From Megaleporinus macrocephalus (lineage: Eukaryota; Chordata; Actinopteri; Characiformes; Anostomidae), in NCBI GenBank assembly GCA_021613375.1, contig CM038714.1, positions 44,970,220 through 45,034,219 on the forward strand: a stretch of 64,000 bases of DNA, written 5' to 3'. Made by a program: the position numbers and the translations under genes. Shown piece after piece: positions 41,086 through 52,558 of this stretch. The stretch's first letter is position 1; each line of letters begins with the position of its first letter. The notes below the pieces were generated by a model. It did no database searches, was not told the origin of the DNA, and was given only the letters and a program-made list of their open reading frames with translations.

Positions 41086-41889
41086 ATAAAATATCTATGT
41101 TTAATGCATGTTTCTCTACAATTAACCATTATATCACTTCTGAACAGTACTTCAGCTAAGAAAGTCTTGTATAAGTGGTGCTGGTTATGTGATGCACGAC
41201 GCAGACATTATCTGGCATTCCTAACACAATATCTTCACCAGCCAAATTTAACATGATCCGGAGGGAAAAGCAATTTGACAGAGATGAGAATGTGCAGAGC
41301 TGAAACGCTTTGAGAAAGCGGTGGGCATTTTGAGAGTGAAACAAAGCCAAAATGTGAGTTGAAAGGGAAGAAAACAACCGAGAGCAAACTGGGGGGAAAA
41401 ATGTTTCTCTCAAAATAGGTCAAGGCTGTGTGATATTTACTCTGAGCAAGACTAGAAGTGTTGGATCGCAGTGCCTGAATTGTAGATTGTGTTTTTTCTG
41501 TCTGTATATTGGATTAATCTAGGATATTAAAAAACTTCCCTTCCTTGCTTTATTTTAAAACGTTGTAAAATATCTTTTGAGGGTTTGAGTGTCAACAGTG
41601 TTGAAGATAAACGTTTTGCTATATCACTGTCCTCATTCCGGTCTCCTCTACACGCTGGGTTAACAGTGGCACTTTTCTCTGGAATAGCTGTAGTTTGTCA
41701 TGCTGACAGGGCGGTTTGTAGAGCTGAATATGCACCTTTGTAGTAAGACTGCAAGTCCTCCAGCTCTCCCTCCCCCAGTACCACTCAGAGACGTCCCTGA
41801 CTTTCCATCACTTCAGCACCGCGGACAGCAGCGCGCTAATGATGATATCACAGTGGTCCAGTCACATCCCAGGAGACTGTGACTCAGCC

Positions 41890-43115
41890 TCTGTTACTGG
41901 CTAGGGTTCATGGTTAGCCCTACCACTAACTGGTGTCAGCTATAAGGTTATCTCTTGCATTACCATAATCTTTATGCTATATGGAGGGCCTGGCTCTGCC
42001 ATTTGCTATAGGAGTAGCTCTGTCTTTGTCTAGGTTGTCTTGGATTAGCCCTATAGATTGCTCTGCCTTTAGTTAGGGTTATTGAAAATGCGCTCTTCCA
42101 TTGGCAAGAATTAGTTATATGGTTTGCACTTTGGGAGTTACCTACAAGCTTAGCTCTGCCACTGACTACAGTTATCAATAGAGTTGACTGGATATTAGCT
42201 AAAAGTGTAAGTTTGCTAGAAGTACGTTATCAGTGCTCTTAGTCCACAAACCTCAAACACTGGTGAAAATGAAGTCTTTTAGGTGACTTTCTTACTTCCC
42301 ATGTAATAACACTTTTGATTCTTTGTAGATATCATGCCACCAAAAAAGAGAAGCAACATCAGGACTTTTTCACCTCCTAGACTGTAAGTCATATGTTTTA
42401 GGTAGACCAAAGAAAGAGTGGGTGGGGGTGTTCTTGTGTCCCTTATGTTGAGACTAAATCTGTACTGTTGATTTTTGCTACAGCCGGGCTTTGCTCTGCA
42501 ATTGGCTGGGGTAAGCTATAGGGTTAGCTGTGCCATTGGCTGGGGTTAACTATACTGTTAGGGTTAGCTAGGATTAGCTGCATGGTTGTGTTTGGTATTG
42601 ACTAGGGTTAGCTGTAGGGTTATCTATTGATTGGGTTAACAAAGTTATAAGGTTAGTTATTAACTTGGATTAGGATATCTCTGCATTTGACCAAGGTTAA
42701 CTACAGGGTTAGCGCTACTGTTGACAACAGTAATCTATACGGTTGGACGATCCATTGGTTAGCTGTAGAAGTTACTATTGGCTAGGATTAGTTCTGCCAT
42801 TGCCTTGAGTTAACTAGTGTCTGATAAGAGATATTGTCTACTGTTAGCTTTAGGATTAGCTCTGCAATCTGCTATGTTTAGCATTTTAATTAGCTCTGCT
42901 AACTATGAAGTTCATGTAGTTCTGTCACTGAATAGGGGGAACGATGGGGTTATGTCTAATATTAGCATAGGGTAACTATAGGGTTATAGTTCTACCGCTG
43001 GATAGGGTTAACTATAGAATTATAGCTCTGCCATTAGCTATGGTAAGTCTTAGGGATGGATCTGCAAATGGCAAGGGTTAACTATAGAGTTAGCATTACC
43101 ATTGGCTGGGGTTAA
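41890..43115 (+). repeat. Divergent minisatellite with telomere-like words
   Basis: Repeats of roughly 35-45 bases follow the pattern 'gttagctctgccattggctagggttaactatag', split by non-repetitive sequence at 42190-42480. TAGGGTTA occurs often within units, but the TTAGGG hexamers are not in tandem. Confidence 0.7.
42329..42383 (+). other. Candidate short exon inside the minisatellite gap
   Basis: A strong acceptor (TTTTGATTCTTTGTAG) and a consensus donor (GTAAGTC) enclose 55 bases. An ATG at 42334 opens a basic peptide, MPPKKRSNIRTFSPPR. It lies on the same strand as phactr3. It could be an alternative first or internal exon, or chance. Confidence 0.25.
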
Positions 43116-44857
43116 CAATATATTTATATCTCAATAAAATGACTAAAAAAAAGAGATCATGATCTATGCTTCAGTATTAATTGGTGCTGGCCCTGGACAG
43201 TTGGGCAGGGATGCAGAGAGGCTGACCATCTTGCAAACCCAAGCTTGAGAGAGCAAGGGGATTACGTATTGAAGTTGTCACTCAAAGCTCATTAATTTGT
43301 CAGTCTGTGCACAGTTTGACTGGGAGCAGATTAGCTCAAATGCAAACAGCCTCAAATTAGAGGAGCCGAGGGAACAGCAACATGACGCAGGAGTAACTTC
43401 TGTCCACAGCATCAACAGTCCAGTGAAGCAGAGCGTGTTCCTTCTACTACTAGAGAAATTCAATAATAGTACAGGGGGTCATCTAGATGCTAATTTTAGA
43501 ATAGCCGTTTAGGTCACATAAGATGGTTTAATGTCTTACATAAAGGGTCCCATATGCTGTTCGAGCCCTTTTTTCCCATGTGTCTCATGTATGGTAAAAT
43601 GGTATTGCACATACATACATTTTTTCATGTTTTTTCAAGTAGTTTTTGTGTTTTTTGTAATACATTCTTTTTAATACCATTTGAAAATGCCAGCTGTGCC
43701 TTAATTTAAAAAAAAAAATAGACCAAAGGAAAAGACATTGTTATTAATAAAATAACAATAACTTACAATAACAAGGACATTTTTTCTTTCCCCATGAAGT
43801 TAACACTTAACTGAAGTTGAAGATACTTTGTAATATGCTTGTGAAAATTAACATTTTCATTGTCAAGTACATAGTTATCTGACATAATTGTGTGGATCAT
43901 GCAGTTTTGTCTGTCCGTTTTGATCTGTCTAGTCTTTTTTCCCCACATGAAACCAGACAGAATGAAAAAGAATGCAAATGTGATAGAGTGAACCGGGATG
44001 AATACAGTATTTACTAAGACTGTAGTCTGCCTCAAAAAGTCAGAGTCAATGAAAATTGTGTGTGGGTTGGCGGATGGGTGGCTGCCTACACCAGCATATA
44101 CGCTGTCTGCAGAACACTGCACCAAGTAGACGTGCTCGAGTGAGAGGAGGCATTACCCATGCGTACTCAATCCTAGCGTATATTCTCTATGAATGTTTTA
44201 GGCGCTGACCTAAATGCTTGCAGAGCTGAAGCAGATCAAAACACAGCACATAGGAACACACCCACCTGATCCTCACTGCGCAACATCTACAGGCCTGAAA
44301 TAAACAAAACGAGATGCAGTACAACAGCGCTGTCAGAGCAAAACTAGTCCAAATAAAAAACAAAAAACAAACAAAAAAACAAACAAACAAACAAGAAACA
44401 ACCACCAGCTGCCGAAAGGGGGAGAAATCTTCTTATACAAGCTTATTTTTAGCTTGCACTGTTAATTATTGCCAAGATTCCACAATAATCCTTTTAATGC
44501 TAGAAAATAGTGAAATACTGTATTTGTTATTTTTATTCTGAAATCAGCTCAACATATATTCTGTAATAACACAGCAGGTTACTGTACAGTGTGAGGCTCT
44601 ACCCCACACATTATGGCAGAGACTCCCTGGCCAAACTGTTTAGTGGATTCCTATAAATATGTCTAGCTTTAAACCTATACAGAATTAGTATGAAACATCA
44701 AAGTGACTCATAGAGTCGTGAGTACTGAACAGATTTATGTTACTATTAAAGTTCTTTCATTTACTATAGAATTTGAACTTGGAAGTAGAATATAAATAGC
44801 TGAACTTCATAAATCATAAAATTAAAAGACTTACATCTTTAAAACTATGCTAACAGA
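43116..44857. other. Intron sequence, simple repeats only
   Basis: Contains an (AAAC)n-type run near 44358-44396. No exon supported. Confidence 0.35.
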
Positions 44858-44960
44858 AATATATCATCGCTCTCCAGAGAAAAACATATCTCATGTATAA
44901 TCATGTATCTTTATTTAATTTTTTTGCACCATTTCTGCCAGTGGAATTTATATTAAAATA
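44858..44960 (+). mobile_element. MITE family A, decayed left end
   Basis: ATATATCATCGCTCTCCAGA followed by GAAAAACATAT fits the family's left inverted end and first body segment. The rest is lost. Confidence 0.4.
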
Positions 44961-46558
44961 AATTATGTTAAAATAAAATAAAATGCACCCAAATTGTTTA
45001 GAACTAAATCTCTGGATAATCTGTATACACAGACTAATTTTGGAGATTTTTACTTATTTTGGAGACTTATTTTCTTTCTTTGACATTTCAATGTCAGTTG
45101 ACACTCAAAAGGTTTTATTATCGGTATCGGTATCAGGGCATCTCTAATTCAAATGTCTGTACAGATGCTTCTCTGAGACGACCACAGATTTGCTAAGACG
45201 TCTCCAGTCACCCGCAGAGAAAGAGGCGAAATGCTAAGAGCTTAAAATGTAGGATGTTTTTTTTAAATGGTGCAGGAAGATGTTCTTCTCCCCCTTTTTT
45301 CCAGCTGTAATTAGGCCAGAAGGCTGCCACCCATGCACAGCTGCTTTCGAGCACAGGCGGAGGCCCACTCTAACATGAAAGAGAGAAAGAAAGCAGGAAT
45401 TAAGAAAGAAAGAAAGTGGGAAATAGATAGGGCGAGAGAGATTTTAACTTAAAGCTCATCCTCAGGCGTCGATTCTCAATCTCTTAAGATTATGTTTCAT
45501 TCAGGAAGTGTTTCATATGCTTATTTTAGCAGAGCAGTAGTATGTGGTCTAAATTGATGGTGCCTGTTAGCACCGCTCTCCTAATCATTAGTCCTTTCAC
45601 TGGAGAATCAGGACCACGGCAAAGTAGGGGTGTTATGATTTCTTTATGAGCTACAGAACCACAGGACTGCAGAAAGTCGGCCCAATTTTATCCTTAATAT
45701 TTGTATTCTAAAATATTTGTGACGTTAGACTAAATTTAATTGGAATGCTTTCCGCTGTTGTGTTACAACAGTAAGTCTTTGTGATATTTAAAAAATATTT
45801 TTATTTCAATTAATTTAAACAAAAAGTGCATTTACTATGTCCACTACTCAGGTGTGTGTTCTTGTAAGCTGTACAAGTTGAAATTATTTTAGCTAAATTT
45901 AAAAAGTTACGTAATTTCTTGTTTTATTTTTATTTAAATTAATAATTATGTTTGTTATATGTATGTATATTTATTTATTATATTGTTGTACTACTCTTAT
46001 TTCTTTCTTTCTTTTTTATTTCCTTTTTGTTGGTAACAAAAGAGTTAATTTCCTTAAATGCCAATTAAAAAAAACATATAATCAGATTTTTTTTTTCTCT
46101 GTGGTATGCAGGTAGATACAGGTAAGTTAGTCATCCTGTTTGTTAGGCCTTTAGGAACCGAACTGAACCCCTGTATGTCACTTAAACATGTTTAGGAACC
46201 AAGGCTGGAATCAACCAATCACATTTTGATTTTCAATGGGTGGAGCCAGTTTTATGAGAAAAACATCCTTCTAGTCATGTCCTAGTCCTGTCACGGACTG
46301 TGAATACAAGTGGTGGTCTGACCACTCTATTTCAGCAAATAAGTTATGAATGGCGAGAGCAGTCACTGTTTGAAATGAATGAATGTGCAAGCCTGTAACA
46401 CTAATCATAACATCTTGTTTACAGAGAAGAAGTAGAAAGAAAGTCTGTCAGCTTGCTGGTTACTCTGTGAGTAGGAAATGAGTAGACAATGCTGTGGTGC
46501 GGTGCCCCCTTGTTATGGGGATCTGTCTATGCACACTGGCCAGAACAAGACAAAATGA
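44961..46558. other. Intron sequence without recognised elements
   Basis: AT-rich, with short GAAA runs near 45380-45415. No exon seen. Confidence 0.35.
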
Positions 46559-46566
46559 CAAGAAAC

Positions 46567-46947
46567 TAGGGCTGGGTATCGCCACTGATTTCCCGGATCG
46601 ATTCGATCCCGATTCACAAGGTCCCAATTCAATTCGATTTCCGTTTTGATTCGATTCTATTCAATATGGATTAATTTAGGCATATTTCAGTAACAATAAT
46701 ATGTTTTGTTTGAATATAAAAAGAGATTTTCAGAGAACTAATGTGGTAAATTTACAAGGAACACTCAACCTACCATTACTCAAAACATTAGTGTTTATAT
46801 GTTTATATACCGTCAGGTTTCTGAATCCAAAATGTAGCCAGGAATGCTAATTTTAAAGGTCGATCTCGGGTTTATACGAATCGATATTGGTTTATTCAAA
46901 TGAAGATCGATCTAAATCAAAAAATCTATTTTTTAAACACACCCCTA
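46567..46947. mobile_element. hAT-type MITE with intact 8-bp target duplication
   Basis: Begins TAGGGCTGGG and ends ACACACCCCTA, imperfect inverted ends of the TAGGG-TG type. It is flanked exactly by CAAGAAAC at 46559-46566 and 46948-46955. Eight-base duplications are the hallmark of hAT transposons. The 381-bp interior holds many GATTCGAT/ATCGAT words and no coding sequence. Confidence 0.85.
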
Positions 46948-47391
46948 CAAGAAACCACTGTTAATGTGACTGTAGTGAAGGGATCATGCTATCTTTGTCA
47001 GATTGTATCAGTGGTTTTGAATATGTTTTCGAAAATCTGACCTTCAGTTTCAAGTATTTAGGTCTCTGTTCATTCAAACAGATCTAACATATGTACAGAT
47101 GTTCAGAGACATCTGGATCCTTCAACACTGGACGGAGGAGTTTCTTATCGCATTAAGTGCTGTGCATGTGTGTGTTTCTGGGCGAGGGTTTTTGTGGGTA
47201 CACAACAGGATTCACTTTTAAGAGAAAGATTGATTCGACAACCCCAAATCAGAAAATGCGGGGCAGTACGGAAAACGCAGTGGTTCTGATTTTCACTCTG
47301 ACTTCTTATTTCTTATTTCTTATTTCATTGCAGATGGTAAGAACCAATCTGGCAATTTAAGGTTAGTAATGAGGTTAAAAACTAAAACTCT

Positions 47392-47986
47392 GGGTGCGTC
47401 CAAAATCGGGTACTTCAACAGTATGTGCTCAGTTGGAGCTAGTGCGCTCGGCCTGCCCGTTAAAGCAGTACACTCTTTAAGTGTGCGAGTGTTTAGTATC
47501 CACACAACCTCGAACGCACTACGTCCACCATCTTACCAACGTCCTGTGACGCAAGACATCAGACCACCACCACTATTCATTTAAAAGCCCTGTTTACTGA
47601 CGGATTTTGAGACTGTTTGTGACACTGATCTACGTGTTTGCCTGAACATGTACTCACACGGTGTCTAGCTGTAGCTCTGAGAGGAATTTAATCATTGTTT
47701 ACCTCAGAAGTAGAGCTAACTTCTGTAGCAGCAGTTCACTAGCTGAAGCTACATACACACAGCCGGCGTACCGCTTTTCACTGTTTTTCCTCCACTTTGA
47801 ATTCCTCTGCAGCTAGAATGGAATCTTGGGATAGGATAGTGTGCTGGGGCACTACGTTGCACTACGTCATCCGGGGACTTTTCGCATACTGCTCGAAGAA
47901 TATTATGTTTTCGGACACCCTAGTCTTTCTCGCGCACTGTTTTTACGTACTGTTCAGTATGAAAGTATGTGATTTTGGACGCACCC
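47392..47986. mobile_element. MITE family C, copy 1
   Basis: Inverted ends GGGTGCGTCCAAAATCGGGT and, at the right, the complement of GGGTGCGTCCAAAATCACAT. Length 595 bp. The interior is homologous, in opposite orientation, to 54500-55087. No transposase. Confidence 0.8.
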
Positions 47987-48930
47987 TAAATAATGACTGT
48001 ATTTCAAATAGGTGAGGTCAACAGGTGATTGTAATCATGACGTCAAAACCATGACACAAAAGTCTGACTCTTTCAGAAGCAGAGATGAGCAGAGGATCTC
48101 CAGTTTGTCAACAAATGAGTGAAAAAAATATTGAAATGTTTAAAAACAGTGTTCCTCATTGAAAGACTGGGAGGGATTTTTATATTTCGTCCTTTACATT
48201 GCATATCATTGAACAATTCTGGAGAATCGGGAGAAATTTCAGTTTTAAAAGGACGCAAGCCTGAGCTGAACACCCATCATCTCAGATCCCCCAGACAGCA
48301 CTGCATTAAGAAACCTCATTAAACAATAGCTGATATAACCACATGGGTTATACAGAGTATTATAGTAAGATTATTTTAGTAAGCGAGTATTCTATTGATT
48401 ATTCCATCGATTAACCGAGTACTCTGATAAAACATATATTTTTTAAATAAAGAGCAATAGTAAATGTATAAGATAAAATAAAACAGGTTTCTTAACATTT
48501 TATTGCTTAAACTGCATATAATACAGTTTTAAAGAAAACATTTTAATAATTAATATTATTGAAATGTATTACTACGTCTATGTATCACACGAGAAGTTCA
48601 CAAGACTGGCTACTGTACACATTTAATATGCTGAAGCTTGTCCTACACTTGCTGATCCACTTACTGTAAACAAACTAAACTGGAATATTCTTAATGTTTT
48701 AGATTTGGTGCATTTTAGGCTCCAAATTGCTACAAACACCACCTGATATTTAGTTTACTGTGTATTTTTTGCATCACTGTGAGGGAAAAGTGTGTGTGAG
48801 GGGTGTATGTTCTTGTTAGGTTGTGCTTGTTTGTAACTATGATCAAAAAGAATATAAGTTCAGGCTTTTATTTTTTGTGGTTATGTTCTTAAGCAAAGCT
48901 TAGATCATTTATGGACATAACTCGCTATCA
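47987..48930. other. Intron sequence without recognised elements
   Basis: AT-rich; no exon or repeat recognised. Confidence 0.35.
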
Positions 48931-49870
48931 CACTGACTAACTTTCTTAACTACTCATTACATATAACCACACCTAACATACACGCTTTACTAGCCTTCAT
49001 CTCAACTCACCATCACACTGACTTACTTTCTTAACTAGTCATTACATATAACCATAACTAACATACACAATTTACTAGCCTTCATCTCAACTCACCATCA
49101 CACTGACTTACTTTCTTAACTAGGCATTACATATAACCATAACTAACATACACACTTTACTAGCCTTCATCTCAACTCACCGTCACACTGACTTACTTTC
49201 TTAACTAGTCATTACATATAACCATAACTAACATACACGCTTTACTAGCCTTCATCTCAACTCACCATCACACTGACTTACTTTCTTAACTAGTCATTAC
49301 ATATAACCATAACTAACATACACACTTTACTAGCCTCCATCTCAACTCACCATCACACTGACTTACTTTCTTAACTAGTCATTACATATAACCATAACTA
49401 ACATACATGCTTTACTAGCCTTCATCTCAACTCACCATCACACTGACTTACTTTCTTAACTAGTCATTACAAATAACAATAACTAACATACACGCTTTAC
49501 TAGCCTTCATCTCAACTCACCATCACACTGACTAACTTTCTTAACTAGTCATTACATATAACCATAACTAACATACACGCTTTACTAGCCTTCATCTCAA
49601 CTCACCATCACACTGACTTACTTTCTTAACTAGTCATTACATATAACCATAACTAACATACACGCTTTACTAGTCTTCATCTCAACTCACCATCACACTG
49701 ACTTACTTTCTTAACTAGTCATTACATATAACCATAACTAACATACACGCTTTACTAGTCTTCATCTCAACTCACCATCACACTGACTTACTTTCTTAAC
49801 TAGTCATTACATATAACCATAACTAACATACACACTTTACTAGCCTTCATCTCAACTCACCATCACACTG
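48931..49870. repeat. Minisatellite, eleven copies of an 85-base unit
   Basis: CACTGACT(T/A)ACTTTC recurs every 85 bases (48931, 49016, 49101, 49186 and onwards to 49866). Units differ by only a few bases, so the array is young or homogenised. The unit carries 'ttaactagtcattacatata' and 'cttcatctcaactcaccatc'. Confidence 0.97.
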
Positions 49871-49991
49871 ATTTAGGCTAAATGTTATGGTTACTGTGTG
49901 TCGCTCCGCTCTGTGGACTGGACGTGCTGAAACATTGAAACACTGATGTCGTGTTCGGCTAGTTTGCTGGGAATGCTCAGTTACTTGCTTT

Positions 49992-50118
49992 CTGAAGTTA
50001 GCTTCTTCTTTGAATTCCTTGTTCCACCTAAACTGGTATAGAAGTTACATTCCGGCATCTGTAACTGCTGCATCATTTAAGGTGGAAAGGCGGAATTCAT
50101 ATAAGAAGCTAACTTCAG
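49992..50118. mobile_element. Foldback MITE, family B, best-preserved hairpin
   Basis: Left end CTGAAGTTAGCTTCTT pairs with right end AAGAAGCTAACTTCAG, and 'gaattcc...ttccacct' pairs with 'aggtggaa...ggaattc'. A hairpin of about 45 paired bases per arm can form with a short loop. Confidence 0.75.
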
Positions 50119-52100
50119 CCACGTCTTTCTTCAGGTTGGCGCTCAGTAACGGCTCCTTCGGCTAGTTCAGTTTTACAGTAGACTTTAGACACTGTGTGTA
50201 AACGTTTTTGGAATTGGACACTTGCAGTTAGACTGACACACAAGTCGTAAATGTGCATTGTTAAAAATATTAACGAAATGGAAAAGTATCCAAAGTTTGA
50301 GCGCTCTGCATTGTAGTAAGATGCCTTTTGGCAAGTTAGCCAGCTAAGAGTCTTTCGGTCTTTGTTTGGGGGAGTTTTGTTCTTTCGTACTTGTTCTGTG
50401 AGATTCTTGGTGATGTAGCATTTCATCTCTTTCAGCTATACCTGTAGCAGACAGAGACCATGTTACCCTGTACTTTTCAACAGCCTCCCCATTGCCTTCT
50501 ATACCATGTGTTTCAAGTCTGCTCTTTTCTGTTCTGCAACTGTTACTGTCTCTGATAATCGGCTGTATGTTACAGATACAGCCGAATGTGATTAGGTTAA
50601 AAAACCCAAGAGTCAGCATCTGGCTATAAAGCATTATACTTACATTTGTTTGGCATTGAAAACCATAGTCAGCATGAAATTGTCTTCAAATGACTTCATT
50701 GACTGAATCACGTTGCATGGAACAAGGTATATTTTGTAACACTAATCAATTCCAATCCTCTGAGGGGACGTGGCTTTGAGACTTTGCCAGAAGGCCTCCC
50801 CAGTGTGAGTGTTAGCTCATGGCTTTGCTGTAATGCAGCACTGCGGTGTTTCCAGGTTCAGACTGTAATACCCAGTGTCTAATAACTATGTACAGACTTT
50901 CATGCAGCAGCATTCTGCTTCTAAGCTCTGCAACTCAGAGCCTCAGATAGCTCTCGGTGGCAGTTCCTCATAGCATTGGGGACAGGGTAGTAAAAAAATC
51001 ATATCATACAATCATACATATACATTAATATAAACAAATATACCACACTACATTTTGCTTTTGGGGTCTAAACAACCTAACCTGTACATCTCATATGACA
51101 TGATGTCAAAAAGTGTTAAGATGTGGCACTATCGACCTCAGTAATCAATTTTACATCAGTGTCCACATAATTCATTGCAAGGTGCTTTAGAAAAGTCAAG
51201 AAACTCACATCTCTATGAGTCAGGAGCAGTTTTGCTGTTGTCAGGCATTGTATACTGTACATTAATATGGATGAGTCAACTGATTTAGAAGTGGATGATA
51301 TGCTAGAGGACCTGAGGGACCTTGGGCTATTAGTTTCTGTCTGGATGTTAAGTTGCCATGAAAAGTCTGACCGGGGAGCCATTCATGTGCACCCGCTGTA
51401 ATTTGCATGTATAATAATTACACGTTCTGGCTGGCATTCTGATGAAAATGGGTTACATGGAAGTGACTCAAAGGCTGAGGTCGTGTTTAAAAAGGCTACA
51501 ACAGCAAGCGTTCACTGTGTGACGAAGAAACATTGCTACAGCCTGCCATCCTGTAAGCGTGGGTGCAAAACAGAGACAGCTCAGCACCAATTAGATTAGA
51601 TACCTTATAACACTGGGGACCCTTACATAGTCATTATTTAAAAGGATATTCAAATGTTTTTCAACATAAACGCCATCTGCTGCATCTGTGCGATGCAGTC
51701 AATTACCCAGGACAGTAATTCTGAGGCATTTGTTTGTACAGGGGAACAAACTGAAAGCTCAAATCCACTTAAATTTGAAGCCATTGATTTGAGTAAACAT
51801 TTCAAACATGTGACTATATATAATATCAAAAATTATATCAAAATTGTTCCTATGAAGCTTTAAAGTGGCATGTAGAATACACAGTATGGGGACCTGACCT
51901 CTAGATCGCCTCAAGTTAATGATTGAACATTTCTTTAATATTTTAAGATCTGTTTTAATTTTTTTCATGTTTTGCAGCTTCAAATTAACAAAATGGAAAA
52001 GGACCCAAAGCAAAAAGTTTGAGCACTCTGCATTGTAGTTACACGCCTTAGCCAGCTAGGACTCTATCGGTCCTTGTTTGAGGGAGTTTTGCTCTTTCGT
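50119..52100. other. Intron sequence without recognised elements
   Basis: No exon supported. 'ggtctttgtttgggggagttttg' near 50358 and a close match near 52070 form a weak dispersed pair. Confidence 0.35.
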
Positions 52101-52109
52101 CCTTGTTCT

Positions 52110-52330
52110 GTGAGATTCTTGTGCATGCATTGCTCTTTTGATGTCTATCCATAGATTTTTTATGATGTTAAGGCTGAGGTTTAGGTCAGCCTGCACCTTT
52201 TGTGGTAGTCCACTGTGGATTTTGAGGTGTGTTTAGGATCATTATCCTGCTGTAGGAATCATTATTTGATTCCAACCTTCCCTCTATCAGTGATATTTTT
52301 CCCAGGCCCCTGGCTGCGATCGAAGACAAC
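52110..52330. repeat. Interspersed repeat, probable DNA-transposon remnant
   Basis: 'tttgatgtctatccatagat' and 'ttttgaggtgtgtttaggatcattatcctgc' are words of a common fish transposon family read on the minus strand. Decayed. Confidence 0.5.
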
Positions 52331-52440
52331 GATTGATCCACCGCTGAGCAGCAGAAACTTTAAAGACAATAAATTAATAAACATGTGAATCACTTCTAAA
52401 AATATTCCCAAGAAGTAAGCAGGATGAAGCTCAAGTTCGG

Positions 52441-52558
52441 CTTCTTTTTTGCCAGTTTTTCATTTTCCCCAATCCACCTTAAATGGTGCGGCAGTTACAC
52501 AGACTAGCACATGGGGCTGCACCATTTAAGGTGGACCAGGGAAATTGAAAAAAGAAGA
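52441..52558. mobile_element. Foldback MITE, family B, copy
   Basis: Left arm CTTCTTTTTT...CCACCTTAAATGGTGC pairs with right arm GCACCATTTAAGGTGG...AAAAAAGAAG. The central 16-base match is perfect. Confidence 0.75.

Noticed and set aside
41890..43115. Interstitial telomere array
   Set aside because: TTAGGG words are present but not in tandem, so it is listed as a minisatellite only.
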